NCBI GenBank assembly: GCA_963556255.1
Contig: OY744611.1
Coordinates: forward strand, 3,245,730-3,309,729
Origin: Allolobophora icterica
Taxonomy: Eukaryota; Annelida; Clitellata; Crassiclitellata; Lumbricidae
DNA length: 64,000 bases
Direction: 5' to 3'
Shown here: positions 1 to 9,859 of the stretch, piece after piece
Layout of the letters: each line of letters begins with the position of its first letter
Numbering within the stretch: position 1 is the stretch's first letter
Position numbers and translations under genes: made by a program
Notes under the pieces: model-generated
Databases searched by the model: none
The model's input: only the letters and a program-made list of their open reading frames with translations
What the model was told of the DNA's origin: nothing

Positions 1-285
1 GAGTCGTTTTTTCCTAGAAAGAATGAACTCTCCTTTCAGTTTATCCTAGGAAGAATAAACTCCCCGAGTCATTTTGTCCTAGGAAGAATCAACTCCCCTT
101 TCAATTTGTCCTAGGATGAATTAACTCCACCAGTCATTTGCTGCGATCGCAATCGAAGACACTCGGGGAGTGTTTATTCGCAGGGTGGAGTGTTTTTGTC
201 CTAGTATCAATTAACTCCCGAGTCATTCTGTCCTAGGATATATACACTCCGGGAGTGTTTATTTAGGGGGAGTCTATTCAGCCTC
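1..285. repeat. Tandem repeat, about 32-33 bp unit
   Basis: The words TCCTAGGA and AACTCCCC recur with a 32-33 bp step; TCCTAG starts at about 12, 44, 77 and 109, and again near 200 and 230. Units alternate between a GAGTCATTTTG and a TTTCAATTTG flank. The later part also contains short inverted words such as ACTCC...GGAGT. The array runs off the left edge of the window. No coding function is visible. Confidence 0.75.
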
Positions 286-879
286 CTACACGGGGCGTTT
301 ACGTTGCTAGGCCTGTGTGACATCATATGTAACGGGAACCAATGAGAGAAGGTTTCGGAACGTTTTTGTTGCCGGATAATATTTCGCAGTACACCGACAG
401 CATTTCCACGAGTTGAGTTCACGATCCTATTTTGGTTGAATCCAAAGTGGCTCTGCTGGCTAGCAAACATAGATATGATTGATTGACTGTTACAAATATA
501 TGTATAGTACTAGAGAAATTAACCTTCGCAGGACGGAAAGGGGTAAATAATTACCCCAGGGGTGTTTGGATGTTGATTGCGGAGCAACTGTAGGTAGGTA
601 TCATTTGTCGTTCCACATGTTTACAAGTTACCACCAATGACATATTCTGACTGCATACCCACCACATTGCCATGTGGTGGGAAAAAGATTTTTCAATCCA
701 AAGTGTCCTGGGGTAAAAATTTACCCCTCTTCGTCCTCGACGTCGTTATTTTTTCGTTCATAGGGCAGATATATTTTTTAAAGATATGAGCTCATAAATG
801 ACCTGCAATCATAAATCAAGTGTGGAATCTACCATGGAACTGAGTGTTAATAGTTTCATACTTTTAGATAGTTTATATT

Positions 880-1232
880 CCAAGATGGCGGCCAATATGG
901 CTGCCAAAACAAAAATATGCATGTCTCAGCTCATGGGTAAGCTAAAACGACAAATGAAGAGTCAATTTTAATATTTCCAAGGTCAAGGAATCGATTTATC
1001 GCAGTGGCAATAGTGCGTGAGTACTACTGTCCAAGATGGCGGCCAACATGGCCGCCAAAACACAAAAATGTGTATATCTCGGCTCGTAGGTAAGATGCAA
1101 TGACAAACGAAGTGTCAATTGTAGCATTTCCAAGGCCAAGGAATCGATTTATTGCAGTTGCAATAGTGCGTGAATACTGATTTCCAAGATGGCGGCCAAT
1201 ATGGCCGTCAAAACACAAAAATAGGAATTATC
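880..1232 (-). repeat. Inverted arm of a 150-bp satellite
   Basis: About two units in reverse orientation relative to 1240-2110. Each starts with CCAAGATGGCGGCCAA and contains AAGTGTCAATTGTA and GGAATCGATTTAT. The arm meets the opposite arm near 1230-1260, so the array can fold back on itself. Confidence 0.8.
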
Positions 1233-1239
1233 AATCAGC

Positions 1240-2110
1240 TGACTGATCCGTCACTATTACCACTGCGATAAATCGATTCCCTGACCTTGGAAATGTTACA
1301 ATTGACACTTCATTTGTCATTGGAGCTTACCTACAACCTGAGATATACATATTTTTGTGTTTTGGCGGCCATGTTGGCCGCCATCTTGGAAATTAGTATT
1401 CCCACACGATTGCCACTACGATGGTTTGATTTCTTGACCTTAGAAATGTTACAATTGATACCTCATTTGTCATTGTAGCCTACCTATGTGCTGAGAGATA
1501 TATATATTTTTGTATTTTCGCGGCCATATTGGCCGCCATCTTGGAAAGTATTATTCCTACACTATTGCCACTATGATAAATCGATTCCTTGACCTTGAAT
1601 ATGTTACAATTGACAATTCATTTGCAATTGTAGCTTACCTATGAGCAGAGACATACCTATTGTTGTGTCTGGTGGACATATTGGCCGCCATCTTGAAAAA
1701 TAGTATTGACACACTATTGCCACTACAATAAATCGATTCCTTGACCTTGGGAATGTTACAATGGACACTTCATTTGTCATTGTAGTTTACCTATGAGCTG
1801 AGATATACATATTGTTATATTTTGGCGGCCATGTTGGCCGCCATCTTGGACAATAGTATTTGCACACTATTGCCACTATGATAAATCGATTTCGTGACCT
1901 TGAAAATGTTACAATTGACACTTCATTTGTCATTGTAGCTTACCTACGTGCTGAGATATACATTTTTTGTGTTTTGGCGGCCATATTGACCGCCATCTTG
2001 AAAAGTAGTATTTGCACACTATTGCCACTATGATAAATCGATTCCTTGACCTTGGAAATGTTACAATTGACACTTAATTTGTCATCGTAGCTTACCTGTG
2101 AGCTGAGATA
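1240..2110 (+). repeat. Forward arm of the 150-bp satellite, 5-6 units
   Basis: Units of about 148-158 bp contain, in order, GATAAATCGATTCCTTGACC, a block ending CACTTCATTTGTCATTG, then TTACCTA, then GGCGGCCATGTTGGCCGCC followed by ATCTTGGA. The GGCGGCCAT words fall near 1362, 1520, 1668, 1824 and 1976. The same units recur at 23214-24130. ATGGCGGC with its flanks resembles the YY1 binding consensus. No reading frame is conserved between units. Confidence 0.8.
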
Positions 2111-2186
2111 TTACACATTGTTTTGGGGTAAAAAATTACCCCTTTTCGTCCTCCGTGTATCGTAAAATCTTTCCGTCCTGCGAAGG

Positions 2187-2974
2187 ATAAATAGAACATG
2201 AGAGCACCTCTGGCTAGATCATCCCGAAAGGACGTTATATAAATTTCGATTGACTGGTTGATCGACTGGTTGATTGACTGATTGGTTATTGATTGATTTT
2301 TGATTGTTTTTTATTGACTTTTTAATTGACTGCGCCATAACTCTTATTCTACTTACAACTCGTTTTTCAAACGTTGTCTACTCGAAATGAGGTCGATACT
2401 GACCAAGATTCACAAATTTTCTTGGGTATGAGTTGCTTTAGTATTTGAAATGAGAAATTTTGATAGAGTTTGGCTAATGGGGCGTGGGGCGTTCCTACAC
2501 AGTAACTGATGCAGTGCTTGCTTTATGTTGTAGGTCTCTGGCCGAGATGTGAGCCGAGTTCGGTGGTTGAGTCTTCTTACTTAACTGTGTTGAAGCGTAC
2601 AAAGAAAACTTTCTTCGTGTGTCTTATTGAACTAAATGGAATTTGTTGACAAGTGTAATGTGAATTTGAATTTACCATATTCATGCTGGAAGTGTTGTAA
2701 ATAGTAGTTAAGACATGTGTAATAGTCAAAGGTTATGTTGAGGTTTAATTATAAGTGAAGAAACTGTATGTCGTGTTTAAGTTAAAGGTAGTTGGAGAAT
2801 TGGATAAAAAAAAGAGACAATCAAATCACATGGTATATTTGATAGGGAGAGATCCTGCGGCTAGGGCAGGGAAGGTTAACCCTAAGATTGTATTTAAAAG
2901 CGCGTATGTATTTGTTAGTTTGTGACACACTCGATAGTACGAATCGATTGCGAGATAATCAGGATTATCAGTTT
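2187..2974. other. Intergenic; short LINE-like tail only
   Basis: At 2195-2310, GAGAGCACCTCT...ATATAAATTTC followed by GATTGACTGGTTGAT-type repeats resembles the 3' end and microsatellite tail of the CR1/L2-type copies elsewhere in the window. From 2341 to 2974 I see no coding frame, RNA gene or repeat. Confidence 0.45.
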
Positions 2975-3235
2975 TGTGTTTTATTTGAAGGAATAAAATG
3001 ACGGATGGTCAAGTTACTTACGGCCCACTTCTTCGCCCTTCCTCTACAACTTAAGCCACACGCTCTCTCTCATCCTATTTCTTTCAACCCCATGGAAACC
3101 GGACTACTCTTTGGAAACGCTGGTGCTCTGCGCTTGGCCTTCGAGTGGCGCGTTAGAAGCTTGGAGATTACGATTTCTTCGTCGCAACACAATCTCCGTA
3201 TTCTATGTCTATGATTTAACAAATTATTAGAAAAA
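2975..3235 (-). pseudogene. Degraded partial copy of the NHL-type exon
   Basis: On the plus strand, GTTTTATTTGAAGGAATAAA is followed by ACGG...GTCAA...TACGGCCCACTTCTTCG. This matches, with mutations, the part of the NHL-type exon around 3665-3750, and a CTTCGTCGCAACACAATCTC stretch matches it around 3478-3500. Intervening sequence is missing or diverged, so this is a partial, non-collinear duplicate. No frame is conserved. Confidence 0.55.
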
Positions 3236-3307
3236 GAGCAAAAATTAGAAATAATTTCTTTTTATATCTCCTGGTAATTAATACATGTTTTTTTAGATAT
3301 GTTAATG

Positions 3308-3316
3308 GATTTATTA
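3308..3316 (-). promoter_or_regulatory. Possible polyadenylation signal of the NHL-type exon
   Basis: The plus strand reads TTTATT, that is AATAAA on the minus strand, roughly 70 bp downstream of the stop of the NHL-type exon. The hexamer is common in AT-rich DNA, so the assignment depends on position. Confidence 0.35.
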
Positions 3317-3383
3317 GTTTGGTCGAAGAAATTGGTATAGATGAGAAAAAATATTTGCCAAAATCTGTTGATGAAAATTGAGT

Positions 3384-4277
3384 TCATATTCGACTCAAAG
3401 TGTAAACATTAACTCCATCTACTATAATTTCCTCCCGTAAATAAAAATATCTTCCTCCGACGATCAGTTGTTTCTTTTCTTCGTCGTAACACAGTCTCAA
3501 TGGGTCTCGGATGTTTGTTTCTTCTTTCTTTTCTCTTGTTGGACAAAGAATTCTATTCCATTTAAGATTCGAATCCAACAGAATCACTCTATGATTCCTT
3601 TCATCAGCCACAAACACACAATCGTCTGAATCGAGTGAAATACAGATAGGAATATTCAGTTGTTGTGTTTTATTCGAGGGAATAAAACGACGGGTGACCA
3701 TCTGTCCATCTCTGGTCAATTCACATACGCCCCACTTCATCACCGTCCCTCTCCCAGTTGACCATTTATGTCCTTGCTCTTCCTTTCCCCACCACCTGTA
3801 AAGGATGACGAAATTCCCGAATGATGTCTCCACTGCATGAAGTGGGTCCTCGATTTCTCTAGGTAGCCGAATTGATCGATTACGTTCTATGTCTGATCCG
3901 TAGATGAAGAGACTGGACAATGGATCATTGACCATCAATAACTGGCCATCACTGGACAATGACAGGGTAGTTGGTTTATAATCAGTGGTCAGCCATTTGA
4001 TGATTTTGTGTTCGTCTTCTCTTTCTCTTGTTATCTTCCAGATGCATTTCTCGTCGTAGTCAGTGACGTAAAGACAATTTTCCTTCTCACTGGATCGCAT
4101 GTCCCAAGGATATTTAAACTCTTTCGTTTCTATTTTCTTCTGAAGACGAAATGGATTTCGATCCTCAAATATACGAATTACATTTGGAGCATAAGACAGT
4201 GATCGACACAGTACGTAGATTTTATTTCGCAGTTTAGTCACTCCCCACACGGATTCGTTTCCTCCTATCTCGATTCT
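3384..4277 (-). CDS. NHL-repeat/beta-propeller-like protein, 3' exon
   Basis: The frame is open for about 297 codons from a likely splice acceptor (minus-strand CTTCACTCAG before the first codon of RIEIGG) to a stop at 3384. It contains repeated propeller-type blades: VWGVTKLRNKIYVLC, a blade around LYVTDYDEKCIWKI, one around PTTLSLSSDGQLLMVN, HAVETSFGNFVI, and CVFVADERNHRVILLDSN near the C-terminus. The last matches the NHL pattern of an acidic or variable turn, then N-H-R-V/I. Such repeats mediate protein or RNA contacts; the partner here is unknown. Minus-strand AATAAA about 70 bp past the stop fits a polyadenylation signal. Upstream exons are not seen, and a piggyBac-type element (4439-5650) lies directly 5'. 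The frame continues upstream to 4418 as a hydrophobic stretch, which could instead be a signal anchor. Confidence 0.65.
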   Translation of the reverse strand, partial: RIEIGGNESVWGVTKLRNKIYVLCRSLSYAPNVIRIFEDRNPFRLQKKIETKEFKYPWDMRSSEKENCLYVTDYDEKCIWKITREREDEHKIIKWLTTDYKPTTLSLSSDGQLLMVNDPLSSLFIYGSDIERNRSIRLPREIEDPLHAVETSFGNFVILYRWWGKEEQGHKWSTGRGTVMKWGVCELTRDGQMVTRRFIPSNKTQQLNIPICISLDSDDCVFVADERNHRVILLDSNLKWNRILCPTREKKEETNIRDPLRLCYDEEKKQLIVGGRYFYLREEIIVDGVNVYTLSRI

Positions 4278-4438
4278 CTGAGTGAAGCTGACAGAAATTG
4301 CACACACGACTAAAATAAAAACAAAATAATCATTAATACACAAATAACTGACTGTTAATATTTCTTTTTTTTGAATGTTTATGTTATAACTGACTCCTAA
4401 TATTAAGTTTATTTTCAATTACTGATTTCTTTGTTTAT

Positions 4439-5650
4439 CCCTTATACGGTAACCGGGGGGTAAAAAATAACCCCCAGTCTACTTTTTTCGTACGCTTCTT
4501 TTGAATAAAACAAAAAAGACTTTTGCTTTTGTGACTTTTCCTAGATATGTTTTTTCTTCACAATGTCGTTTTCAACTGTGCCACATTGCGCTGCCACCTA
4601 GCGGCAGACTACTATGAAGAATAAGGTTTTATATTCCGGTACTGGATAAATCATTTCTGCACTATGTATTTGTAAACATAGTAGTTGATAGAACTGAATT
4701 GTTGGAGATATGTGGTTGTTGTATTTTTGCATATGAATTAGTCATTCTTTGCTGTGTGATTTCCATTTCCTGTTGGATTATATTATTGTAGTTTACGTAC
4801 TTTTGCATAAAACTATCGAAAGAAATAGGTTAGAATTTCTAAAGGTTTTTCATGTCACAACATGGCGAGATCACGCGCATTCAGTACGTTTGGACAAGCG
4901 CCGTGTGTTGCTGCTGGAAGTAGGTCATGAGCTAATGAGACCGCTTATCACGCACCGTTCCGTAACGGCGGACATATGTCTTCAGCCATCAGTCTCTCGA
5001 GCACTGTTAGCAATTGGAGTTGAGCCAGCGGTTGATCCAGTTCCAACCGCTACTAAGAAAAGAGGTCGCTGCCAGAGTTGCCCTCGACAGATTGATCACA
5101 AAGTCGAACACCGCTGTACCAAATGTAATCACTTTGTATGCGGAAAGCATGGACAAAAACATATGTCATACGAATGCATAAGATGCCCTCTGAAACTGTA
5201 GTAAGACTATTACGGGTGTACTTGTCACTGAATGTTTCTATTTTGTCAGTTTTGTCAAGTGAAATTTTGTAAACGTCATTAGTTACTGACTATTACAGCA
5301 CAGCCGCTTGTTATTGCTTGCAGTTAGTTATTTCAATCAACACTACGACACAGCATTTGGCTTCAGTGATTAGTATCTGAAACTGGTAGCATGGTAGGCC
5401 CTAGCATTGACTCACAACTTATTACTACTTTCGCTTTAGACAGCCATATTGGAACGAGTCGTCATTTTAATTCAAGACTTCTTACTCATTACATTCAATA
5501 ATGTTGTCTATTGTCCCTGTCTATCAGATAAATTAAACATGACGAAAATTGGTTAAACATTTCCCTAGATTTGACGAAAATAAATTTGGGGTAATTTTTT
5601 ACCCCCCGGTTACCGAAAACTGTAACCAAAAAACGGTTACCGTATAAGGG
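4439..5650 (+). mobile_element. Internally deleted piggyBac element
   Basis: Ends are CCCTTATACGGTAACCG and its reverse complement. The right flank is TTAA (5651-5654), the left flank TTAT (4435-4438), taken as a decayed duplication. Subterminal palindromes GGGGGGTAAAAAATAACCCC (from about 4455) and its counterpart near 5588 follow the layout of the other piggyBac elements here. At the right end the terminal GGTTAC motif is repeated. Only the C-terminal part of the transposase remains. Confidence 0.8.
4845..5201 (+). pseudogene. piggyBac transposase C-terminal fragment
   Basis: About 115 residues are recognisable, from RRVLLLEVGHELMRP through a basic linker to a cysteine-rich domain: CQSC, then HRC-x2-C, then FVCGKHG, then YECIRC. 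This corresponds to the zinc-binding C-terminal domain that binds the terminal repeats in piggyBac transposases. The catalytic aspartate core is absent, so it cannot transpose by itself. Upstream in-frame sequence (from 4749) does not look like transposase. Confidence 0.8.
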
Positions 5651-6319
5651 TTAAGTATTATTATCAGTATTTTTCTAATATATAATTAGAATTATAGTGC
5701 ATCTGGCAATAGCGGGGTCATCCAATGCTTCTCACAACTAAAATAAAATAAAATTATTAACCTTCGCCACACGTTTGGGGGTCAAATAGACCCCCAGGGG
5801 TATATTTTCATCTGTAACTTTCTAAAATGTGGGCACCAAAAAGTTTCCTTTGGTGACTTTTCCTAAAAATTCCTCCTTGTCAAAATGGTATGAGTGACGT
5901 CATACGTTGACGCTTAGTTCTGACGCTGTGACGTCATTTTGGTGAGATCTTAGAGTGAAATTCATGTCCATATCATTAGTGTCCATACAATGAGGTGTAT
6001 CTCTGCTTCTACGCAAGGTATCTTGAAGATTATTTTTTTGTTTCCAATGTTTTAGGGGTCAGGGAATTCACTCCAGCTACTGACAAATGCCTGACCTTGA
6101 CGGAAGACCTTGAAATTCAAGGTCACATGATTTTTTACATGACCATACCTATCTCTCTACTATACCTGTTAGAACAACGAAGTTTTTTGGTTTCTATGGT
6201 TATTTGGTACAAGGAACTCAACAAAATATAAACAAAACACAACTGGAATATGTTATGTTACATCTTATGTTACATCGTTTCACTTCTCATAATTTGTTTA
6301 TGACTTGTTGCCAGTGTAT

Positions 6320-8161
6320 CTAACTACATTCGGTACAGGTAAATAATTGTGTGGAATGGTTACCACAAACAAATTGACCACACGTGCTGCATCTGTGCTT
6401 CGTCTTGGTGTCATTCTTTCGATCGCACATGTGACATCGTCCTCTCTGAGGAGTGATGACTGTGTCGTTCTGTGTTGTCGTAGGAACAGGCAGATTCACG
6501 TATTCCAAAGCCCGCTTTATCGATGTTCTGCCGCTTACGCAGGGCGTGCTTCTTCTGCTGTCGATCCATGGAAGACACATACTTTTCCCCATTTCCAATA
6601 TGAATGCTCTCCTTCTGTCCTTCTGATTAGTGTTTGCAGAATCCACCCATTCAGGATGTTGATGAAACCAAATCACGGATGCGTTATGTGCAGCTATATC
6701 CAGAAGGGTGAAGAAAAGTGTCAATGGCCATCGTCTGGTAGAACGTTTCACTGTATATTGTCTGCACATTTTGTCCAAAGTGTCAACTGCACCTTTAGTG
6801 CTATTGTAGGTAAGGATGACCTCTGGTTTCTTGTGACATTCGGACGAGATCACATTGTCGTGATGAGCAGTTGACAATAAGGTGACAGCCTTATTTTTCT
6901 TTGGCGCGTATGACACTATTGTCATCTTATCGGAAAATCCAAACACTGATGACAACAATTCTCGTTTAGCATTTGGTAGCATTTCTCTAGGTATGCATCC
7001 TTTCGACTTTCTCAATGTTCCGACTAGGGTCAGAGAATTATCTAACAGATGTTGAGCTAGAGTAACATCGGTGAAGAAGTTGTCCGTTGTCACATTCCGT
7101 CCTGAGCCATACAAATGGGTGCACAAATCTTTTACAACTCTCACACCTTGCCCTTTTTCAGGAACATTGTTTATCTTCCCTGTGTAAACTTGGAAATACG
7201 TGCAATATCCTGTGGGTACATCGGCAATAATCCAAATTTTTATTCCGTATTTAGCGGGTTTCGACGGGATATAAACCCTGAATGGGCACTTGCCACGATA
7301 GGCCGACAGCATTTCGTCAACGGTAACTTGTTCCGAGGGAATGTATTTTTCTTTACATCTGTTTGAGAACACGTCAGTTACTTCTCTTATTGCAGCCAAT
7401 TTATCTGTCACACGTCTTTCAGCTCTGCTTTCCTTATCGTCAAAACGAATGAATTGAAGAAAGCCTTCAAATCTGCTCTTTGACATAGTTGCTCGGAGAA
7501 ACGGTCGTCCCCACTCCTCACCCCACAGTTGGTTTATAGATTCATTCCTGCCTTTGGTAACACCGATAACAAATAACAATCCCAAGAATGCTTTCAATTC
7601 TGAGAGAGTGAATAGTTTGAAAGTTTTCTTATAACCCCTCTCAGCAGATTCATTCCTGCCTTTGGTAACACCGATAACAAATAACAATCCCAATAATGCT
7701 TTCAATTCTGAGAGAGTGAATAGTTTGAAAGTTTTCTTATAACCCCTCTCAGCACACACCCTCACCGCTTCCTGATTTGTCCATTCCAGAATTTTTTCAA
7801 GAACAGCATCTTCAAAGAATAGCGCAAAAGCATCTGAAGCCTTCTCAAGGATAACATTTGTAGCAGGGCCGGGTACATTTCTAACAATATCAGCAGCAGC
7901 TCGTCTACCTTGCTTAGCAGGAACTTTTTTCGACCAACGTGTCAATCCGTCTTTCGACAACATAATATCGTCTGTTGCTGGAGCAATGTCCTCCACGTCC
8001 TGTTCGTCTTCATCCGTGCTTTCCTCTACCTCGACGTTATCCACTTCGTCCTCTTCCGATTCATCGTGGAAGTCGTCGACAGCTTCTTCATCGAAATAGT
8101 CATTCGCTATCCAGGCTCCAATGATTTCTTTGGCCGCTGCACCTGTTATTCTTTTAGCCAT
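6320..8161 (-). CDS. piggyBac transposase, 613 residues
   Basis: DDE/D-type transposase that excises and inserts the element at TTAA. The N-terminus (about residues 20-65) is very acidic. The catalytic aspartates lie at D282 (VTVDEMLSAYRG), D360 (VTTDNFFTD) and D460 (GAVDTLDKM); the spacings of 78 and 100 residues match piggyBac. The C-terminus (about 573-612) has the cysteine-rich domain CHMC...HRC-x2-C...FVCGNH...CTEC. An exact-phase 108-bp tandem duplication gives two copies of a 36-residue block (about 137-172 and 173-208) upstream of the core, with one visible base change between copies. The frame is intact, so the gene may be young; whether the duplication spoils activity is unknown. 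The start is the first ATG after 5' sequence that leads to the right end. Confidence 0.9.
   Translation of the reverse strand: MAKRITGAAAKEIIGAWIANDYFDEEAVDDFHDESEEDEVDNVEVEESTDEDEQDVEDIAPATDDIMLSKDGLTRWSKKVPAKQGRRAAADIVRNVPGPATNVILEKASDAFALFFEDAVLEKILEWTNQEAVRVCAERGYKKTFKLFTLSELKALLGLLFVIGVTKGRNESAERGYKKTFKLFTLSELKAFLGLLFVIGVTKGRNESINQLWGEEWGRPFLRATMSKSRFEGFLQFIRFDDKESRAERRVTDKLAAIREVTDVFSNRCKEKYIPSEQVTVDEMLSAYRGKCPFRVYIPSKPAKYGIKIWIIADVPTGYCTYFQVYTGKINNVPEKGQGVRVVKDLCTHLYGSGRNVTTDNFFTDVTLAQHLLDNSLTLVGTLRKSKGCIPREMLPNAKRELLSSVFGFSDKMTIVSYAPKKNKAVTLLSTAHHDNVISSECHKKPEVILTYNSTKGAVDTLDKMCRQYTVKRSTRRWPLTLFFTLLDIAAHNASVIWFHQHPEWVDSANTNQKDRRRAFILEMGKSMCLPWIDSRRSTPCVSGRTSIKRALEYVNLPVPTTTQNDTVITPQRGRCHMCDRKNDTKTKHRCSTCGQFVCGNHSTQLFTCTECS
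7539..7754 (-). repeat. 108-bp tandem duplication inside the transposase gene
   Basis: Copies at 7539-7646 and 7647-7754 are nearly identical (AAG versus AAT within a shared CCCAA..AATGC context). The length is 36 codons exactly, so the frame is kept. Each copy encodes a block with KKTFKLFTLSELKA and GRNES. Confidence 0.95.
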
Positions 8162-8877
8162 TGTCTATTCACGAATATAAGACTGAAACTGCTTTGTCTG
8201 TGTTATTTTTCGAAATTTTGTAGACTTACAACATATAAACAAACAAAAATGGCTGTTCCAGTTGAGATAGGTAAGGTCACGTGCATAATCACGTGGCCTT
8301 GAATTTCTGAAAACAAATATTCAAGATAGCATGCGAAGAAGCAGAGATACACCTGAAAAATCATGTGACCTTGAATTTCAAGGTCATCCGTGAAGGTCAC
8401 GCATTTGGCAGTAGCTGCAATGAATTCCCTGACCTATAAAACATTAGAAACGAAACAAAAATTATCAAATTCCATGCCCAGGAACAGGTATACCTTGGGG
8501 GTCATTTGGACCCCCAAGCATAGAAGACGTAGTTTTTTTGTTCGCGTATGGCGAAGGTTAATATAGTTCTGTTCTCAGCCATCCTCGAAGCGAGGGTTGG
8601 CCGCGTCATGCACAATCCTTCTCCATTGTTGTCTGTTCCCAACCTTTCCTTAACAGTTGCTCAACTGAGAGTTCAGTCCATGTTCTGATGTTATCCATCC
8701 AGTTCATTTTTGGTCTTCCACGAGATCGAGAACCTGGCCATTGTGCCCTGGATGATCTCCTTCTCCAAACATCTCTCTTCTTTCCTCATGATGTGTCCGT
8801 AGTATGCTAGTTTCATTTTTTCTCTCTCACAGATTTGAGAAAGAAGATATCTCTCTACGCCAGCAGTTTCAAGAAAC

Positions 8878-9795
8878 CATAGTTCGAGAATTCGAATTTT
8901 ACGAATTTTACGAATTTTAAAAATTCACGAATTTTAACGAATTTTAAAACTGCAGTTTTAAAATCCGTTAAAATTCGTGAAATAAAAAAGAATTCTTTGC
9001 CATGGCAACGAATTTTATTATTTGTTTACTTTTCAATTTTAAGCAAGTAAATATCAATCTTATAGGCAATCAATCAGCCGTAAAAGATAGCTGACTAGAA
9101 ACACAATAGTACTGATATTCAGTTACTGTTCAACTTGGAGTCTTGAACTTCGATTTCTATAATAGTTGGGGTGTGTAACTGTGAGTGTCAGTCAGCAGAA
9201 CGAAAAACCACCAGTGCCTCAGCTCAAGTGTGACCAGTCAGTCACTAACGCAGCTTGCACCAAATATGGTTAAAAGGGTTGGCAACGTTCACCGAGCTGT
9301 GTCTTCTACTTCATCGTTCTCTGATTCTGAGTCAGGAACAGCCCACTGCTCCCACTCAACTTTGGTTTCTGTATTTTCGCATGGAAATGCTCTGAGTTCG
9401 GGCAGAACAACCAACAAATTCCTTGTCACAAAAACAACACTGTATTTTTTGGATCACCCTTTCCTTCTCCTCCAAAATTACTACATACTTCCACTCCGGT
9501 CCATGTTCTTTCATCTTTTAGAAATTAGATTTTACCTAAATAAACTCGCTATGTAATAAACTTTCATAATGAATTTTACATTAAATTCTAAGCAGAAGCT
9601 TAATACAACAAATCATGACGTCATCACATTTGTTGTTGTTGCTTACGCTGTTTTTGCAAAACGTCACTGTCAATGTTAAAAGGCCCAACAATGACCCAAC
9701 GAATTTTTACGAATTTTTTCAAATGATAAAATAGACCAAAAATTCGCGAATTTTTACGAATTTTAAAACCGAAAGTCACGAATTCTCGAACTATG
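8878..9795. mobile_element. hAT-like non-autonomous element in the RTE copy
   Basis: The ends are CATAGTTCGAGAATTCG and its reverse complement. Flanks are CAAGAAAC (8870-8877) and CAAGTAAC (9796-9803), an 8-bp duplication with one mismatch, which is the hAT length. Removing the element rejoins the RTE-like 3' region. Both ends are filled with runs of the words ACGAATTTT and AAAATTCG that can pair extensively. A 123-codon frame inside (9185-9556) has no recognisable features and I do not treat it as a gene. Confidence 0.7.
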
Positions 9796-9859
9796 CAAGT
9801 AACCATTCATTTGTCTTTTTAGCAGTCCATGGAATTCGTAGGACAAGTCTCAGACATTT

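Larger units (their letters stand above)
523..2186. mobile_element. Non-autonomous piggyBac-type element carrying a satellite
   Basis: The ends are inverted repeats: CCTTCGCAGGACGGAAAG at the left, and its reverse complement at the right. The left end abuts TTAA (519-522). The right end abuts ATAA, which I read as a mutated TTAA target duplication. Just inside each end is a palindrome of the GGGGTAA...TTACCCC type (about 540-557 and 2125-2142), with a third copy near 711-728. There is no transposase frame; the interior is mostly the 150-158 bp satellite annotated separately. Family assignment rests on the TTAA target and the similarity of the end layout to the coding element at 5761-8557. Confidence 0.75.
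5761..8557 (-). mobile_element. Near-complete piggyBac transposon
   Basis: The element is bounded by perfect TTAA duplications (5757-5760 and 8558-8561). Terminal inverted repeats share CCTTCGCCAYACG. Subterminal palindromes of the GGGGGTC...GACCCCC type lie at about 5777-5796 and 8498-8516. Inside both ends are related stretches with TCACATGATTT, CTTGAATTTC and AAGGTCA words, giving longer imperfect subterminal repeats. The interior encodes one long transposase frame on the minus strand. At 2797 bp it has the size of an autonomous piggyBac. Confidence 0.92.

Noticed and set aside
1..285. CRISPR array
   Set aside because: Repeats are contiguous without unique spacers, and the surroundings are animal nuclear DNA.
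4749..4845. N-terminal extension of the piggyBac fragment
   Set aside because: The first 30 or so codons do not resemble transposase and probably only extend the frame by chance.
6347..6874. Plus-strand frame of 175 codons
   Set aside because: Shadow of the piggyBac transposase on the other strand.
9185..9556. 123-codon plus-strand frame
   Set aside because: Lies within a non-autonomous hAT-like element; no motif, and serine-rich composition looks random.
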